From: an uncultured Clostridium sp.
GTDB lineage: Bacteria > Bacillota > Clostridia > Clostridiales > Clostridiaceae
Reading direction: 5' to 3'
DNA: 64,000 nucleotides
Assembly (NCBI RefSeq): GCF_900769625.1
Contig: NZ_CAAGHK010000069.1
Location: forward strand, 13,161 to 77,160
Shown: positions 26,357-35,293 of the stretch, piece by piece
Numbering within the stretch: position 1 is the stretch's first letter
Layout of the letters: each line of letters starts with the position of its first letter
Position numbers and translations under genes: made by a program
Notes under the pieces: model-generated
The model's input: only the letters and a program-made list of their open reading frames with translations
Told to the model about the DNA's origin: nothing
Database searches by the model: none

Positions 26357-26410
26357 AATGATAAAGTTAAGTGCAATATTTAGATTTATTGCAGACTTAT
26401 CTTTATCATT
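26357..26410 (+). terminator. Terminator of the flavodoxin/nitroreductase unit
   Basis: A long imperfect stem whose base is AATGATAAAG / CTTTATCATT, followed by ATTTTTT. Confidence 0.8.
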
Positions 26411-26602
26411 ATTTTTTACTAAAATTTGACGAAATTTTACTAATACAATAAACTATATAGAGAGCAGTTTAAGGTTAATGGTTGATAAATAAAATTAGGA
26501 ATAAATTTTTAAACTATATACAGAATATATACTTGCGAATGCAAAATATATAAATCTAAGATTGTTATTTTAAAATACATAATTAATGGAGGGGATAAAG
26601 TA

Positions 26603-27604
26603 ATGGCAACTATAAAGGATATAGCATCGATTGCTGGAGTGTCTATATCAACTGTTTCGCGAGTACTTAATTTTGATGAAACGCTAAATGTATCTGATTT
26701 AACAAGACAGAAAATATTAAAGATTGCTGATGAACTTGAGTATACATCTTCAACAAAGAAGAAAAAGAATAAGAAAAACAATAAGACTGTTGGAATTATA
26801 TGCTGGTGTAATTATGAAGAGGAACTTGCAGACCCGTATTATCTGTCAATAAGACTGACAATGGAAAGGCTTTGCAGTGAAAAATGCATTAACTTAATAA
26901 GGCTCGATGAAAATATCGACTTTAAATTAGTAAAAGATTTGAGCGGAATAATTGTTATAGGAAATTACTATAGTGAGATGGTTGAAAAGATGGCAGATTA
27001 TAATGACAATATAGTTTATGTGGATTATTCTCCAGATGAAAACAAATATGATTCTGTTATAATTGATAAGAAAAAAGCCACTTTTGATTTATTGAATTAC
27101 TTATATGATCTTGGACATAGAAAAATAGGATTAATCGGCGGAAAAGATCTTAATGAAAATTATGAAAACATGACTATAGATGAAAGAGATATTGAGTATC
27201 AATATTTTATGAAATGCAAAGGCATATATGATCCACGATATATATATCCAGCAAAAAGGCTCAATTTTAAAAACGGATATGAATTAACGGAAAAGATGCT
27301 TAAAGAAAAAGAAAGACCAACAGCTGTATTTGTTGAAAATGATACGATGGCAGTAGGTGCATATAAGGCAATTTCTGAGGCTGGCTTAGTAATCCCAGAT
27401 GATATAAGTATTGTTGGTTTTAATGATCAGCCAAGTGCTAAATATATGGTTCCATCATTAACAACAGTAAAATTATCAACGGAATATCTTGCAAGTGCAG
27501 CTGTTGATTTACTGTTGGAAAATATAGAAGGAAGCAGAGAGTATAAAAAAAAGGTTATAATTCCTACTAAATTTAAAATAAGAAATAGTTGTAAGAGTTT
27601 GTAA
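26603..27604 (+). CDS. LacI-family transcriptional regulator (beta-galactoside locus)
   Basis: 333 residues. The helix-turn-helix and hinge are at the start: IKDIASIAGVSISTVSRVLN. The periplasmic-binding-protein-like effector domain follows (GIICWCNYEEE, LGHRKIGLIGG, VFVENDTMAVGAYKAISEAG). It belongs to the GalR/MsmR-like subgroup. A GGAGGGG site precedes ATG 26603. It sits just upstream of an SBP-permease-GH42 operon, which it probably represses or activates; candidate operator sequences are at 27751-27788. Confidence 0.92.
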   Translation: MATIKDIASIAGVSISTVSRVLNFDETLNVSDLTRQKILKIADELEYTSSTKKKKNKKNNKTVGIICWCNYEEELADPYYLSIRLTMERLCSEKCINLIRLDENIDFKLVKDLSGIIVIGNYYSEMVEKMADYNDNIVYVDYSPDENKYDSVIIDKKKATFDLLNYLYDLGHRKIGLIGGKDLNENYENMTIDERDIEYQYFMKCKGIYDPRYIYPAKRLNFKNGYELTEKMLKEKERPTAVFVENDTMAVGAYKAISEAGLVIPDDISIVGFNDQPSAKYMVPSLTTVKLSTEYLASAAVDLLLENIEGSREYKKKVIIPTKFKIRNSCKSL

Positions 27605-27606
27605 GT

Positions 27607-27641
27607 AAAAAGTTTACTAAATTTAATTTAGTAAACTTTTT
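27607..27641. terminator. Terminator after the LacI-family gene
   Basis: Perfect 16-bp stem (AAAAAGTTTACTAAAT / ATTTAGTAAACTTTTT) with a 3-nt loop; symmetrical, so it acts in both directions. Confidence 0.9.
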
Positions 27642-27668
27642 ATTTGGCATAAAAATATATTAAAAAGA

Positions 27669-27703
27669 ACAAAAATCTAAAAAAAGTACAAAAATCTAAA
27701 AAA
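27669..27703 (+). repeat. 16-bp direct repeat upstream of the importer promoter
   Basis: ACAAAAATCTAAAAAA at 27669-27684 recurs at 27688-27703 (19-bp period). The region 27642-27912 otherwise holds only the promoter/operator and no gene. Confidence 0.7.
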
Positions 27704-27750
27704 TGATTTTATAAATATATAAAAATTTTTCTAATTGAAACAAAGTTTAT

Positions 27751-27788
27751 TATAACGTTTACAAAGTGGTGGATGATATAATGTAAAC
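27751..27788 (+). promoter_or_regulatory. Promoter and LacI-type operator candidates
   Basis: The extended -10 element TGATATAAT (27774-27782) is flanked by inverted arms GTTTACA (27757-27763) and TGTAAAC (27782-27788). An AACGTT core (27754-27759) of LacI/cre type overlaps the left arm, in the -35 region. It lies about 125 bp before the binding-protein ATG. Confidence 0.5.
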
Positions 27789-27912
27789 AAATACAAGAAC
27801 TAATTACCTTAGTTCAAAGGTATAACAATTGATAGTGTAAAATTCGCTATGAAAAAATGTCTTTGAAAATTAAATAAGAAAATAATCAATATCAATTAAG
27901 GAGGAGTTAATT

Positions 27913-29217
27913 ATGAAACTAAAAAAAATAATGGCATTATCTATGACAGCAATGCTTGCTTTAGGAATGATCGGATGTGGATCATCAACTGGTAGCAGCG
28001 CAGGCAAATCAGGTGGAAGCGATGACAAAACAATTACTGTTTGGGCATGGGACGATACATTCAATATTAAAGCAGCTAATATGGCAAAAGAAAGATATCT
28101 AAAAGATCATCCAGATGTAACTATTAATGTAGTAAGTATGGCACAAGATGACGTAGTACAAAAATTAAATACAAGTTTATCATCGGGAACTTATGATGGA
28201 CTACCAAACGTAGTTCTTATAGAAGATTACAAGATTCAAAACTACTTATTATCATATCCAGGAGAAATTAAAGATTTAAAAGGTTATGTAGATCCATCTA
28301 GATTCATGGATTACAAATTAGGATTCATGACTGAAGGAGATAAGGTATACGGAGTACCATTTGATAGTGGTGTTTCAGGATTATTCTACAGAACAGATTT
28401 AATTGAACAAGCTGGATATACTCAAGAAGATATGCAGGATATAACTTGGGAAAAATATATTGAAATCGGTAAAGCTGTTAAAGAAAAGACTGGTAAAAAG
28501 ATGTTAACAATAGATCCAAGTGATTTAAATCAATTAAGAATCATGATGCAGTCAGCTGGAAGCTGGTATGTAGATGCTGAAGGTAAAGTAAGCATTGATA
28601 ATAACCCAGCATTAAGAGATGCAGTAGAAATTTATAAACAAATAGTAGATGCAGATATAGCTAAACAAGTTTCAGGATGGGATTCATTCATAGCTGCATT
28701 CCAAAGTGGAGATGTTGCTTCAGTAGTTAATGGATGCTGGTTATCTTCTTCAGTTCAAGCAGCAGAAGATCAAAAAGGTAAATGGGCAATTGCTGCAACT
28801 CCAAGAATGGGTAACAATGCAAACTCTGTAAACGCTTCAAACAGTGGTGGAAGCAGCTGGTACGTATTAGACAAAGTTGGAAACTCTGACTTAGCAGCAG
28901 ATTTCTTAAAAGAAACTTTTGCATCAAGTGATGAATTAATGAATGACTTAGTTCCAGCAATCAACTTAGTAAGTACATTAAAATCAGCAAGCGAAAGCGA
29001 AAACTACAACACTGGTGTTGAATTCTTCAATGGACAAGAAATATTCAAGGACTTCTCAAAATGGGCACAAGAAATTCCAAGTGTTAACTACGGACTTCAT
29101 ACTTATGCTTTAGAAAACATAATGTCAGAAGGTATGCAATCAATAGTCGCAGGTGGAGACATTGATGAAGCATTAAAGAAAACTCAAGCGCAAGCAGAAG
29201 CATCTGTAAATAACTAG
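27913..29217 (+). CDS. ABC transporter sugar-binding lipoprotein (beta-galactoside importer)
   Basis: 434 residues. The signal peptide ends in the lipobox GMIGC with Cys22, followed by a Ser/Gly linker. It has the family 1 solute-binding fold: ITVWAWDDTFNIKAANMAKE, KVYGVPFDSGVSGLFYRTDL, and a Trp-rich binding region. An AAGGAGGAG site precedes the ATG. It delivers sugars to the two permeases downstream. The neighbouring GH42 and LacZ genes suggest lactose or galacto-oligosaccharides as ligands (inference). Confidence 0.93.
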   Translation: MKLKKIMALSMTAMLALGMIGCGSSTGSSAGKSGGSDDKTITVWAWDDTFNIKAANMAKERYLKDHPDVTINVVSMAQDDVVQKLNTSLSSGTYDGLPNVVLIEDYKIQNYLLSYPGEIKDLKGYVDPSRFMDYKLGFMTEGDKVYGVPFDSGVSGLFYRTDLIEQAGYTQEDMQDITWEKYIEIGKAVKEKTGKKMLTIDPSDLNQLRIMMQSAGSWYVDAEGKVSIDNNPALRDAVEIYKQIVDADIAKQVSGWDSFIAAFQSGDVASVVNGCWLSSSVQAAEDQKGKWAIAATPRMGNNANSVNASNSGGSSWYVLDKVGNSDLAADFLKETFASSDELMNDLVPAINLVSTLKSASESENYNTGVEFFNGQEIFKDFSKWAQEIPSVNYGLHTYALENIMSEGMQSIVAGGDIDEALKKTQAQAEASVNN

Positions 29218-29241
29218 TTTTCTTATACAAAATGAACTAAT

Positions 29242-29273
29242 ATTTCAGATGGGATGAAAATCTCATCTGAAAT
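29242..29273 (+). other. Intercistronic hairpin with a GAAA tetraloop
   Basis: A 14-bp stem with one G-U pair (ATTTCAGATGGGAT / ATCTCATCTGAAAT) closes on a GAAA loop, 24 bases after the binding-protein stop. It has no T-run. Confidence 0.75.
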
Positions 29274-29289
29274 TAAATCAATATTTATG

Positions 29290-29332
29290 AACCACTTGTC
29301 AAATATATTGTGGGGATATTTGACAAATGGTT
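29290..29332 (+). other. Second intercistronic hairpin before the permease genes
   Basis: A 17-position stem with one mismatch (AACCACTTGTCAAATAT / ATATTTGACAAATGGTT), 9-nt loop, followed by TTTAT. It could be a partial terminator that lowers permease expression relative to the binding protein. Confidence 0.7.
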
Positions 29333-29356
29333 TTATAAAATAAGGAGTTGATAATA

Positions 29357-30244
29357 ATGAAGCAAAATAAAAGCCGTGGAATAGAAAGCAAAACTAATAA
29401 ATGGGGCTGGGGATTCGTGGCCTTAAGCATAGTATTTATTTCATTATTCGTTTTTTATCCAACAGTGCAATCGTTTATAACATCATTACAATCTGGCATG
29501 GGTAATAACCTTAGCTTTGTTGGTTTTGATAACTATACAAGATTAATGGGTGATGCAACATTCAAAAAAGCAGTTGGAAATACTTTCTTATATCTTATAG
29601 TTCAAGTTCCGGTAATGATAGTTTTAGCACTTATCATTGCGACAATATTAAATGATCCTAAATTAAAGTTTAAGGGATTTTTCAGAACATCAATATTCTT
29701 ACCATGTGTAACATCACTAGTTGCTTATTCAATCATCATGAAGAGTATATTTGCTTCAGATGGATTAGTAAATAGATTACTAATGGCAATTCACATGATT
29801 TCAGCTCCAATTGAATGGGTTACAGATCCATTTTGGGCAAAAATCTTAATAATCATCGCTATAACTTGGAGATGGACAGGTTATAACATGATATTCTATC
29901 TATCAGGTTTACAAAACATTGAACCATCAATTTATGAAGCAGCAGATATCGATGGAGCTTCATCATTTAAGAAATTCACAAAAATTACAGTTCCACTATT
30001 AAAACCAATAATATTATTCACATCAATAACTTCAACTATTGGTACATTACAGTTATTTGATGAAGTTATGAATATTACAAAGGGCGGACCTGCAAATGCA
30101 ACAACAACAATATCACATTACATTTATAACTTATGTTTCACATATACACCAAACTTTGGTTATGCAGCAGCAGTAGCTTACGTAGTAGTTGTAATGATTG
30201 TAATCTTATCATTAATCCAATTTAAGGTAGGAGGGAACGAATAA
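29357..30244 (+). CDS. ABC sugar transporter permease, MalF type
   Basis: About 295 residues with six predicted helices. The ATPase-contact loop is EAADIDGASSFKKFTKITVP. ATG 29357 follows AAGGAG (29342-29347); the TTG at 29348 lies within the ribosome-binding region and is unlikely. Its TAA overlaps the next ATG by one base. Confidence 0.93.
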   Translation: MKQNKSRGIESKTNKWGWGFVALSIVFISLFVFYPTVQSFITSLQSGMGNNLSFVGFDNYTRLMGDATFKKAVGNTFLYLIVQVPVMIVLALIIATILNDPKLKFKGFFRTSIFLPCVTSLVAYSIIMKSIFASDGLVNRLLMAIHMISAPIEWVTDPFWAKILIIIAITWRWTGYNMIFYLSGLQNIEPSIYEAADIDGASSFKKFTKITVPLLKPIILFTSITSTIGTLQLFDEVMNITKGGPANATTTISHYIYNLCFTYTPNFGYAAAVAYVVVVMIVILSLIQFKVGGNE

Positions 30245-31086
30245 TGAATAAAAGTAAATTAGGAAAATCAATGGTTATAAAATATTTCTTCTTGAGTATA
30301 GCATCATTTGTTTCTATATTCCCTTTCTTCTGGATGATTATAAGTGCTACGAATAAATCAGTTGATGTTACAAGAGGTAAGTTAACATTTGGAACTGAAT
30401 TTATAAATAATATAACTAATCTTTTAGGTTCAGATTTAGGTTTCATGCGTTCGTTAGGAAATTCAGCAATAATTGCAGTAATAACAACTTCTCTTGCATT
30501 ATTAATATCATCAATAGCTGGATATGGATTTGAAATATTCAGAACACCTGCGAGAGATAAAGTTTTCACAGTACTTCTTTTATCAATGATGGTTCCATTC
30601 TCAGCATTAATGATTCCTCTTTATAAATTATTTGGATCATTTAATGGAACACCATTAAGCTTCATGGGATTAAACTCATACATGGCGGTAATATTTCCGA
30701 ATATAGCAACTGCATTCTTAATATTCTTCTTTAGACAGAACACAAAATCTTTCCCTAAAGATATATTAGAAGCAGCTAGAATAGATGGATTAGGTGAATT
30801 AGCAATATTTTTTAAAATGTATATGCCAACAATGAAAACAACTTATGCAGCTGGTGCAATCATCACATTCATGAGCAGCTGGAACAATTACTTATGGCCA
30901 TTACTTGTATTACAATCACCTGAAAAGAGAACTGTACCACTAATAATTTCTACATTGGGTTCAAGTTACTCTCCAGATTATGGTTTAATTATGGTAGCTA
31001 TCGTAATTGCAACATTACCAACAGCATTTGTATTCTTTACAATGCAGAAACATTTCGTTGCAGGTATGCTTGGATCAGTTAAATAA
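30244..31086 (+). CDS. ABC sugar transporter permease, MalG type
   Basis: 280 residues with six predicted helices. The EAA loop is EAARIDGLGELAIFFKMYMP. GGAGGGA before the start (30231-30237) and the one-base overlap indicate coupled translation. It completes the second importer; again there is no ATPase gene in the operon. Confidence 0.93.
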   Translation: MNKSKLGKSMVIKYFFLSIASFVSIFPFFWMIISATNKSVDVTRGKLTFGTEFINNITNLLGSDLGFMRSLGNSAIIAVITTSLALLISSIAGYGFEIFRTPARDKVFTVLLLSMMVPFSALMIPLYKLFGSFNGTPLSFMGLNSYMAVIFPNIATAFLIFFFRQNTKSFPKDILEAARIDGLGELAIFFKMYMPTMKTTYAAGAIITFMSSWNNYLWPLLVLQSPEKRTVPLIISTLGSSYSPDYGLIMVAIVIATLPTAFVFFTMQKHFVAGMLGSVK

Positions 31087-31122
31087 TTTAAGAGAAAATT
31101 TAAAAATAAATATTAATTGTTG

Positions 31123-31164
31123 AAAGATTAGTTAACACATTAGACACTACGTTAATTAATCTTT
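31123..31164 (+). terminator. Hairpin after the beta-galactoside importer
   Basis: A 14-bp stem with one G-U pair (AAAGATTAGTTAAC / GTTAATTAATCTTT). No long T-run, so read-through into the GH42 gene is likely. Confidence 0.5.
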
Positions 31165-31232
31165 CTTGTTAATTGACAATAGTTAATAGGTGTGTCACCT
31201 CATTAAAATTTACACTACAGGGGGATTATAAA

Positions 31233-33317
31233 ATGAGAAATCAATTTTTCTATAATAAAGTAACAGAGTTTTTACATGGAGGAGACTATAATCCAGATCA
31301 ATGGCTTGATTATCCGGAAGTTTTAAATGAAGATGTACGTCTTTTAAAGCTTGCAAATTGTAACTGTGTTTCTATAAATATATTTGGATGGAGTGCTATT
31401 GAACCAGAAGAGGGGAAATACACATTTGAATGGCTTGATAAGATAATGGATGATATGGCTGCCAATAATATTCATGTTATTCTTGCAACACCAAGTGGAG
31501 CAAGACCGGCATGGATGTCAGAAAAATATCCAGAAGTTTTAAGAGTAAACAGCGATAGAATTAAGAATCTTCATGGACAAAGACATAATCACTGTTTTAC
31601 ATCGCCTTTATATAGAAGAAAGACTAATGAAATGAACAGAATTCTTGCCGAAAGATATAAAGATCATCCTGCATTAATAATGTGGCATATTTCAAATGAA
31701 TATGGTGGAGAATGTCACTGTGATTTATGCCAGGAAGCATTTAGAAACTGGTTGAAGAAGAAATATGATAATGATTTAGATAAATTAAATAAAGCATGGT
31801 GGACAGGATTCTGGAGCCATAGATTTAACAACTGGACACAAATTGAAAGTCCATCAGAACATGGTGAAATGTTTGTACATGGACATAATCTTGATTGGAA
31901 GAGATTTGTTACTTACCAGACAATAGATTTCTATAAAAATGAAATAGAACCAATAAGAGAAATTACACCAGATATACCTGTTACAGCAAACTTTATGGGT
32001 AACTATCCTCACATGGGATTATTCACAGGACTTGATTACTGGAAGTTTGCAAAAGAAGTAGATATAATGTCTTGGGACAACTATCCAGCATGGCATAATG
32101 ATTTTGAAAGCACTGCTGAATTAGCTTCTAATGTTAGTTTTGTTCATGATATATACAGAAGTTTAAAAGGTGGTCAGCCATTCTTAGTGATGGAAAGTAC
32201 TCCAAGTTTAGTTAACTGGCATGATATCAATAAGTTAAAGCGTCCTGGAATGCATATGCTTGGATCATTACAAGGTGTTGCTCATGGTGCGGACTCAGTA
32301 TTATACTTCCAATGGAGAAAAGGAAGAGGAGCATCTGAAAAATTCCACGGTGCTGTTGTTGACCACTGCGGTCATGAAAATACAAGAGTATTCAGAGAAG
32401 TATCAGAATTAGGCTGTGTTCTTAAAAATATAAAAGAAATACAGGGAGCAACTTGTAATCCAGAAGTAGCAGTGGTATATGATGTTGAAAATAAATGGGC
32501 AATAGATGATCTTCAAGGTCTTAAGATGAAGAAGAAGGAGTATGAAGAAACATGTCAGAACAGCTATAGAGTTTTCTGGGAAAAAGGAATACCTACAGAT
32601 GTAATAAGCATGGATTGTGATTTTTCTAAGTACAAGCTTTTAGTTGCACCAATGTTATATATGATTAAACCAGGTGTTGCAGAAAGATTAAATGAATTTG
32701 TAAGGAATGGTGGAACATTAATCACAACATATTGGAGCGGAGTTGTTGATGAAAATGATTTATGTTTCCTTAGCGGATTCCCAGGACCATTAAGAGAATT
32801 AACTGGCATATGGGCAGAAGAAATAGATTCCTTATATGATACTGAAAGAAATCATATCAAAATTACAAGTGCTGGATTAAACATTAAAGATAGTTATGAA
32901 GTATTTGATTACTGTGAATTAATCCATGCTGAAACTGCACAGGTATTAGGTGAATATGAAGAAGATTTCTATGCTGGAATGCCTGCTGTAACAGTTAATA
33001 ATTACGGAAGTGGAAAGTGTTATTATGTAGCAGCAAGAGCAGGATTTGATTTTAATACTGATTTCTATGGAAAGATTATTGAAGATTTAAAAATAAAGAG
33101 AGTAATTGATGCTGAACTTCCACAAGGGGTTACTGCACAGGAAAGAGTCAAAGATGGAATTGAATATATTTTTGTTATGAACTTTACAGAAGAAGAAAAA
33201 AATATATCTTTAGGAACAATAGAATATACTGATATGATCTCTCAAGAAGGAGTATGTAATTCAGTAACGATTGAAAAGTATGGAATAAAGATATTAAAAA
33301 GAACTTTAAAAAAATAA
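31233..33317 (+). CDS. Beta-galactosidase, GH42
   Basis: 694 residues, usual for GH42 (A domain TIM barrel about 1-390, B trimerisation domain, C beta-sandwich). The acid/base Glu156 is in MWHISNEYGGECHC and the nucleophile Glu321 in LVMESTPSLVNWH. The GECHC region belongs to the GH42 zinc-cysteine cluster. ATG 31233 is selected because GGGGG (31219-31223) precedes it and it begins at the family N-terminus (FLHGGDYNPDQW); an in-frame start 60 bases upstream lacks a site. It has no signal peptide, so it acts on imported short galactosides. Confidence 0.95.
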   Translation: MRNQFFYNKVTEFLHGGDYNPDQWLDYPEVLNEDVRLLKLANCNCVSINIFGWSAIEPEEGKYTFEWLDKIMDDMAANNIHVILATPSGARPAWMSEKYPEVLRVNSDRIKNLHGQRHNHCFTSPLYRRKTNEMNRILAERYKDHPALIMWHISNEYGGECHCDLCQEAFRNWLKKKYDNDLDKLNKAWWTGFWSHRFNNWTQIESPSEHGEMFVHGHNLDWKRFVTYQTIDFYKNEIEPIREITPDIPVTANFMGNYPHMGLFTGLDYWKFAKEVDIMSWDNYPAWHNDFESTAELASNVSFVHDIYRSLKGGQPFLVMESTPSLVNWHDINKLKRPGMHMLGSLQGVAHGADSVLYFQWRKGRGASEKFHGAVVDHCGHENTRVFREVSELGCVLKNIKEIQGATCNPEVAVVYDVENKWAIDDLQGLKMKKKEYEETCQNSYRVFWEKGIPTDVISMDCDFSKYKLLVAPMLYMIKPGVAERLNEFVRNGGTLITTYWSGVVDENDLCFLSGFPGPLRELTGIWAEEIDSLYDTERNHIKITSAGLNIKDSYEVFDYCELIHAETAQVLGEYEEDFYAGMPAVTVNNYGSGKCYYVAARAGFDFNTDFYGKIIEDLKIKRVIDAELPQGVTAQERVKDGIEYIFVMNFTEEEKNISLGTIEYTDMISQEGVCNSVTIEKYGIKILKRTLKK

Positions 33318-33414
33318 TATGAGTATTACTGAGTTTAAAGTAATGAGATAAAGGATTTGTTTCTAATAGTTTAAGAGAAAGTATAGAAAAAGTAAATTTA
33401 TAATAATATATTTG

Positions 33415-33443
33415 ACGCCTCAGAAAATAATTTTCTGGGGCGT
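33415..33443. terminator. Bidirectional terminator between convergent genes
   Basis: A 13-bp stem with one G-U pair (ACGCCTCAGAAAA / TTTTCTGGGGCGT) followed by TTTTT on the plus strand. It serves GH42 (+) and the sensor kinase (-). Confidence 0.88.
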
Positions 33444-33455
33444 TTTTAAAATGAT

Positions 33456-35258
33456 TTAATTGGTTTCGGGATATTCAATAATTGCAGGAACCGATAGTTT
33501 AACAATTGTACCTTTATTAGGTTGACTGGTAATATTTACAACATATTCCTCGCCATATATAAGCTTTATTCTATCATTAACATTATTTATTCCGATGCTT
33601 GTAAAGTTGTTGTTCTTTTTATGATTACCGCTATAAATATTATTCAATTCTTCATCAGTCATTCCAATACCATTATCTACTATCTCACAGATAAGCAAAT
33701 TATCCTTTTTGTTTACAAAGACATGAATTGAACCAGAATCCATATCGGTAAAAGCATGGAAGAAAGCATTTTCGATAAAAGGCTGTAGGATTAATTTTGG
33801 TATAATGTATTTTTCACATTCCGGAATTATAAAAAAATTAACATTTATCTTATCGCCATATCGCACATGATTTATAAGTACATAGTTTTTGAGGTTTTCA
33901 ATTTCCTCGGAAATAGTAATCATTTCTTTCTTGTTGCTTATTGTATTTCGAAGCAGAGAAATAAAAGCATCAATTACTTCAGAAGATTTTGTTTTATTTT
34001 CCTGCCATACAAGCCACTTGATAGAGGAGAGGGTGTTATATATAAAATGAGGATTTATCTGCATTTGCAGAGCAAAAATTTCAGCTTTACGCTTTTCATT
34101 CTGAATCTTCATTTTTTGATCTACATAGCTGTTTAATCCATCAAGCATATAATTAAATGCACTGCATAACTCTCTTACTTCAGGGCTGCCGTTGATTGAA
34201 ATATGATTATTAAAATCTCCATGTATTATTTTTGGCATTGTCTTAGCGAGTACTAATATAGGTCTTGTAGTTTTTTTGACGATAAAAAATATTATAATTA
34301 TAAAAATAAAAGCTATGCTAAGACTTAGAAAGGTAATCTGCCATGTATTATAGATTTCATTAAGTACAATATTTTTATCTATTGTTCCGATAATATTAAA
34401 ATTGTAAGTAGATAGATATTTTGATAAGACAGAAACATCGGACGAATTTAATTTTGTATCCAGATAAGTTAAATCATTATCGATAATCTGTTGCGAAATA
34501 TTATATAAATTTGAATTGTTAGTACCTATTTCATAAGTAAGATTAGAAGAAACTACTGTGCCATCATTGGCAATTATGGAAATATTATTTCCGTTTCCTA
34601 CAAATGGAAGATAATATTTTTTAAGATATTCCTGACTTATGAAAGCGTAAACATATCCATATATTTTTTTGGTATATTTATCATGAAGAACTTTAATTGC
34701 AACCCATCCTCCACAAATTTCACTATTTTTGGTAAAGCTGTTATGATAGTATTGATAAAATATCTGATTTTCATTTTCTAAGGCTGTTTTAGTTATCTGA
34801 TGATTTAATAATTCTTTTGGACTAAAGAGCATTGACTCATTATTCTGTACATATCTCTGTTCATTAACACCTACAACACATATAGTTATTCCATTTGAGT
34901 CCTGAGAGGAAAGATAATTTCCTAGTGATTTATCTATGTTATATATAGTTTTAAAATAATCTTGAGAAGTCATCTCAGTTTTAGTTAAAAAATTTTGAAA
35001 ATCAGCACTATCTGCAACGATATTCATTGCTGTAATTACTTTTGAATTCAGCTCATTAAAATCTTCAGTTATTTGACTGAGAACTTTATAATTGGATTTA
35101 CTGAAGGAATTTGCAATTGTATTCTTTGAAATTTTTATGGTTATTGTACTTATTAAAATAGAAATAAGTATTATACTTATTAACATGATACTTCCAACAC
35201 GTATAAATAAAGTTGTCGAGTCAAAAAATTTATTTAGTTTATTTTTTAGTACATTCAT
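33456..35258 (-). CDS. Sensor histidine kinase, YesM type
   Basis: 600 residues. A helix near residues 15-40 and one near 305-325 flank a Cache-like extracellular sensor of about 260 residues; HAMP follows (about 325-380). The phospho-acceptor is His404 in QMQINPHFIYNTLSSIKWL, typical of the LytS/YesM (HPK7) group. The C-terminal ATPase has FIENAFFHAF (N box), EIVDNGIGM and TSIGINNVNDRIKL. Its partner regulator gene lies 35 bases upstream on the same strand. Such pairs control carbohydrate-uptake genes; the ligand here is probably a galactoside or a sugar-loaded binding protein. Confidence 0.93.
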   Translation of the reverse strand: MNVLKNKLNKFFDSTTLFIRVGSIMLISIILISILISTITIKISKNTIANSFSKSNYKVLSQITEDFNELNSKVITAMNIVADSADFQNFLTKTEMTSQDYFKTIYNIDKSLGNYLSSQDSNGITICVVGVNEQRYVQNNESMLFSPKELLNHQITKTALENENQIFYQYYHNSFTKNSEICGGWVAIKVLHDKYTKKIYGYVYAFISQEYLKKYYLPFVGNGNNISIIANDGTVVSSNLTYEIGTNNSNLYNISQQIIDNDLTYLDTKLNSSDVSVLSKYLSTYNFNIIGTIDKNIVLNEIYNTWQITFLSLSIAFIFIIIIFFIVKKTTRPILVLAKTMPKIIHGDFNNHISINGSPEVRELCSAFNYMLDGLNSYVDQKMKIQNEKRKAEIFALQMQINPHFIYNTLSSIKWLVWQENKTKSSEVIDAFISLLRNTISNKKEMITISEEIENLKNYVLINHVRYGDKINVNFFIIPECEKYIIPKLILQPFIENAFFHAFTDMDSGSIHVFVNKKDNLLICEIVDNGIGMTDEELNNIYSGNHKKNNNFTSIGINNVNDRIKLIYGEEYVVNITSQPNKGTIVKLSVPAIIEYPETN

Positions 35259-35293
35259 TATTGATATCCTCTCATAAACTGGTAGTAAATCTC

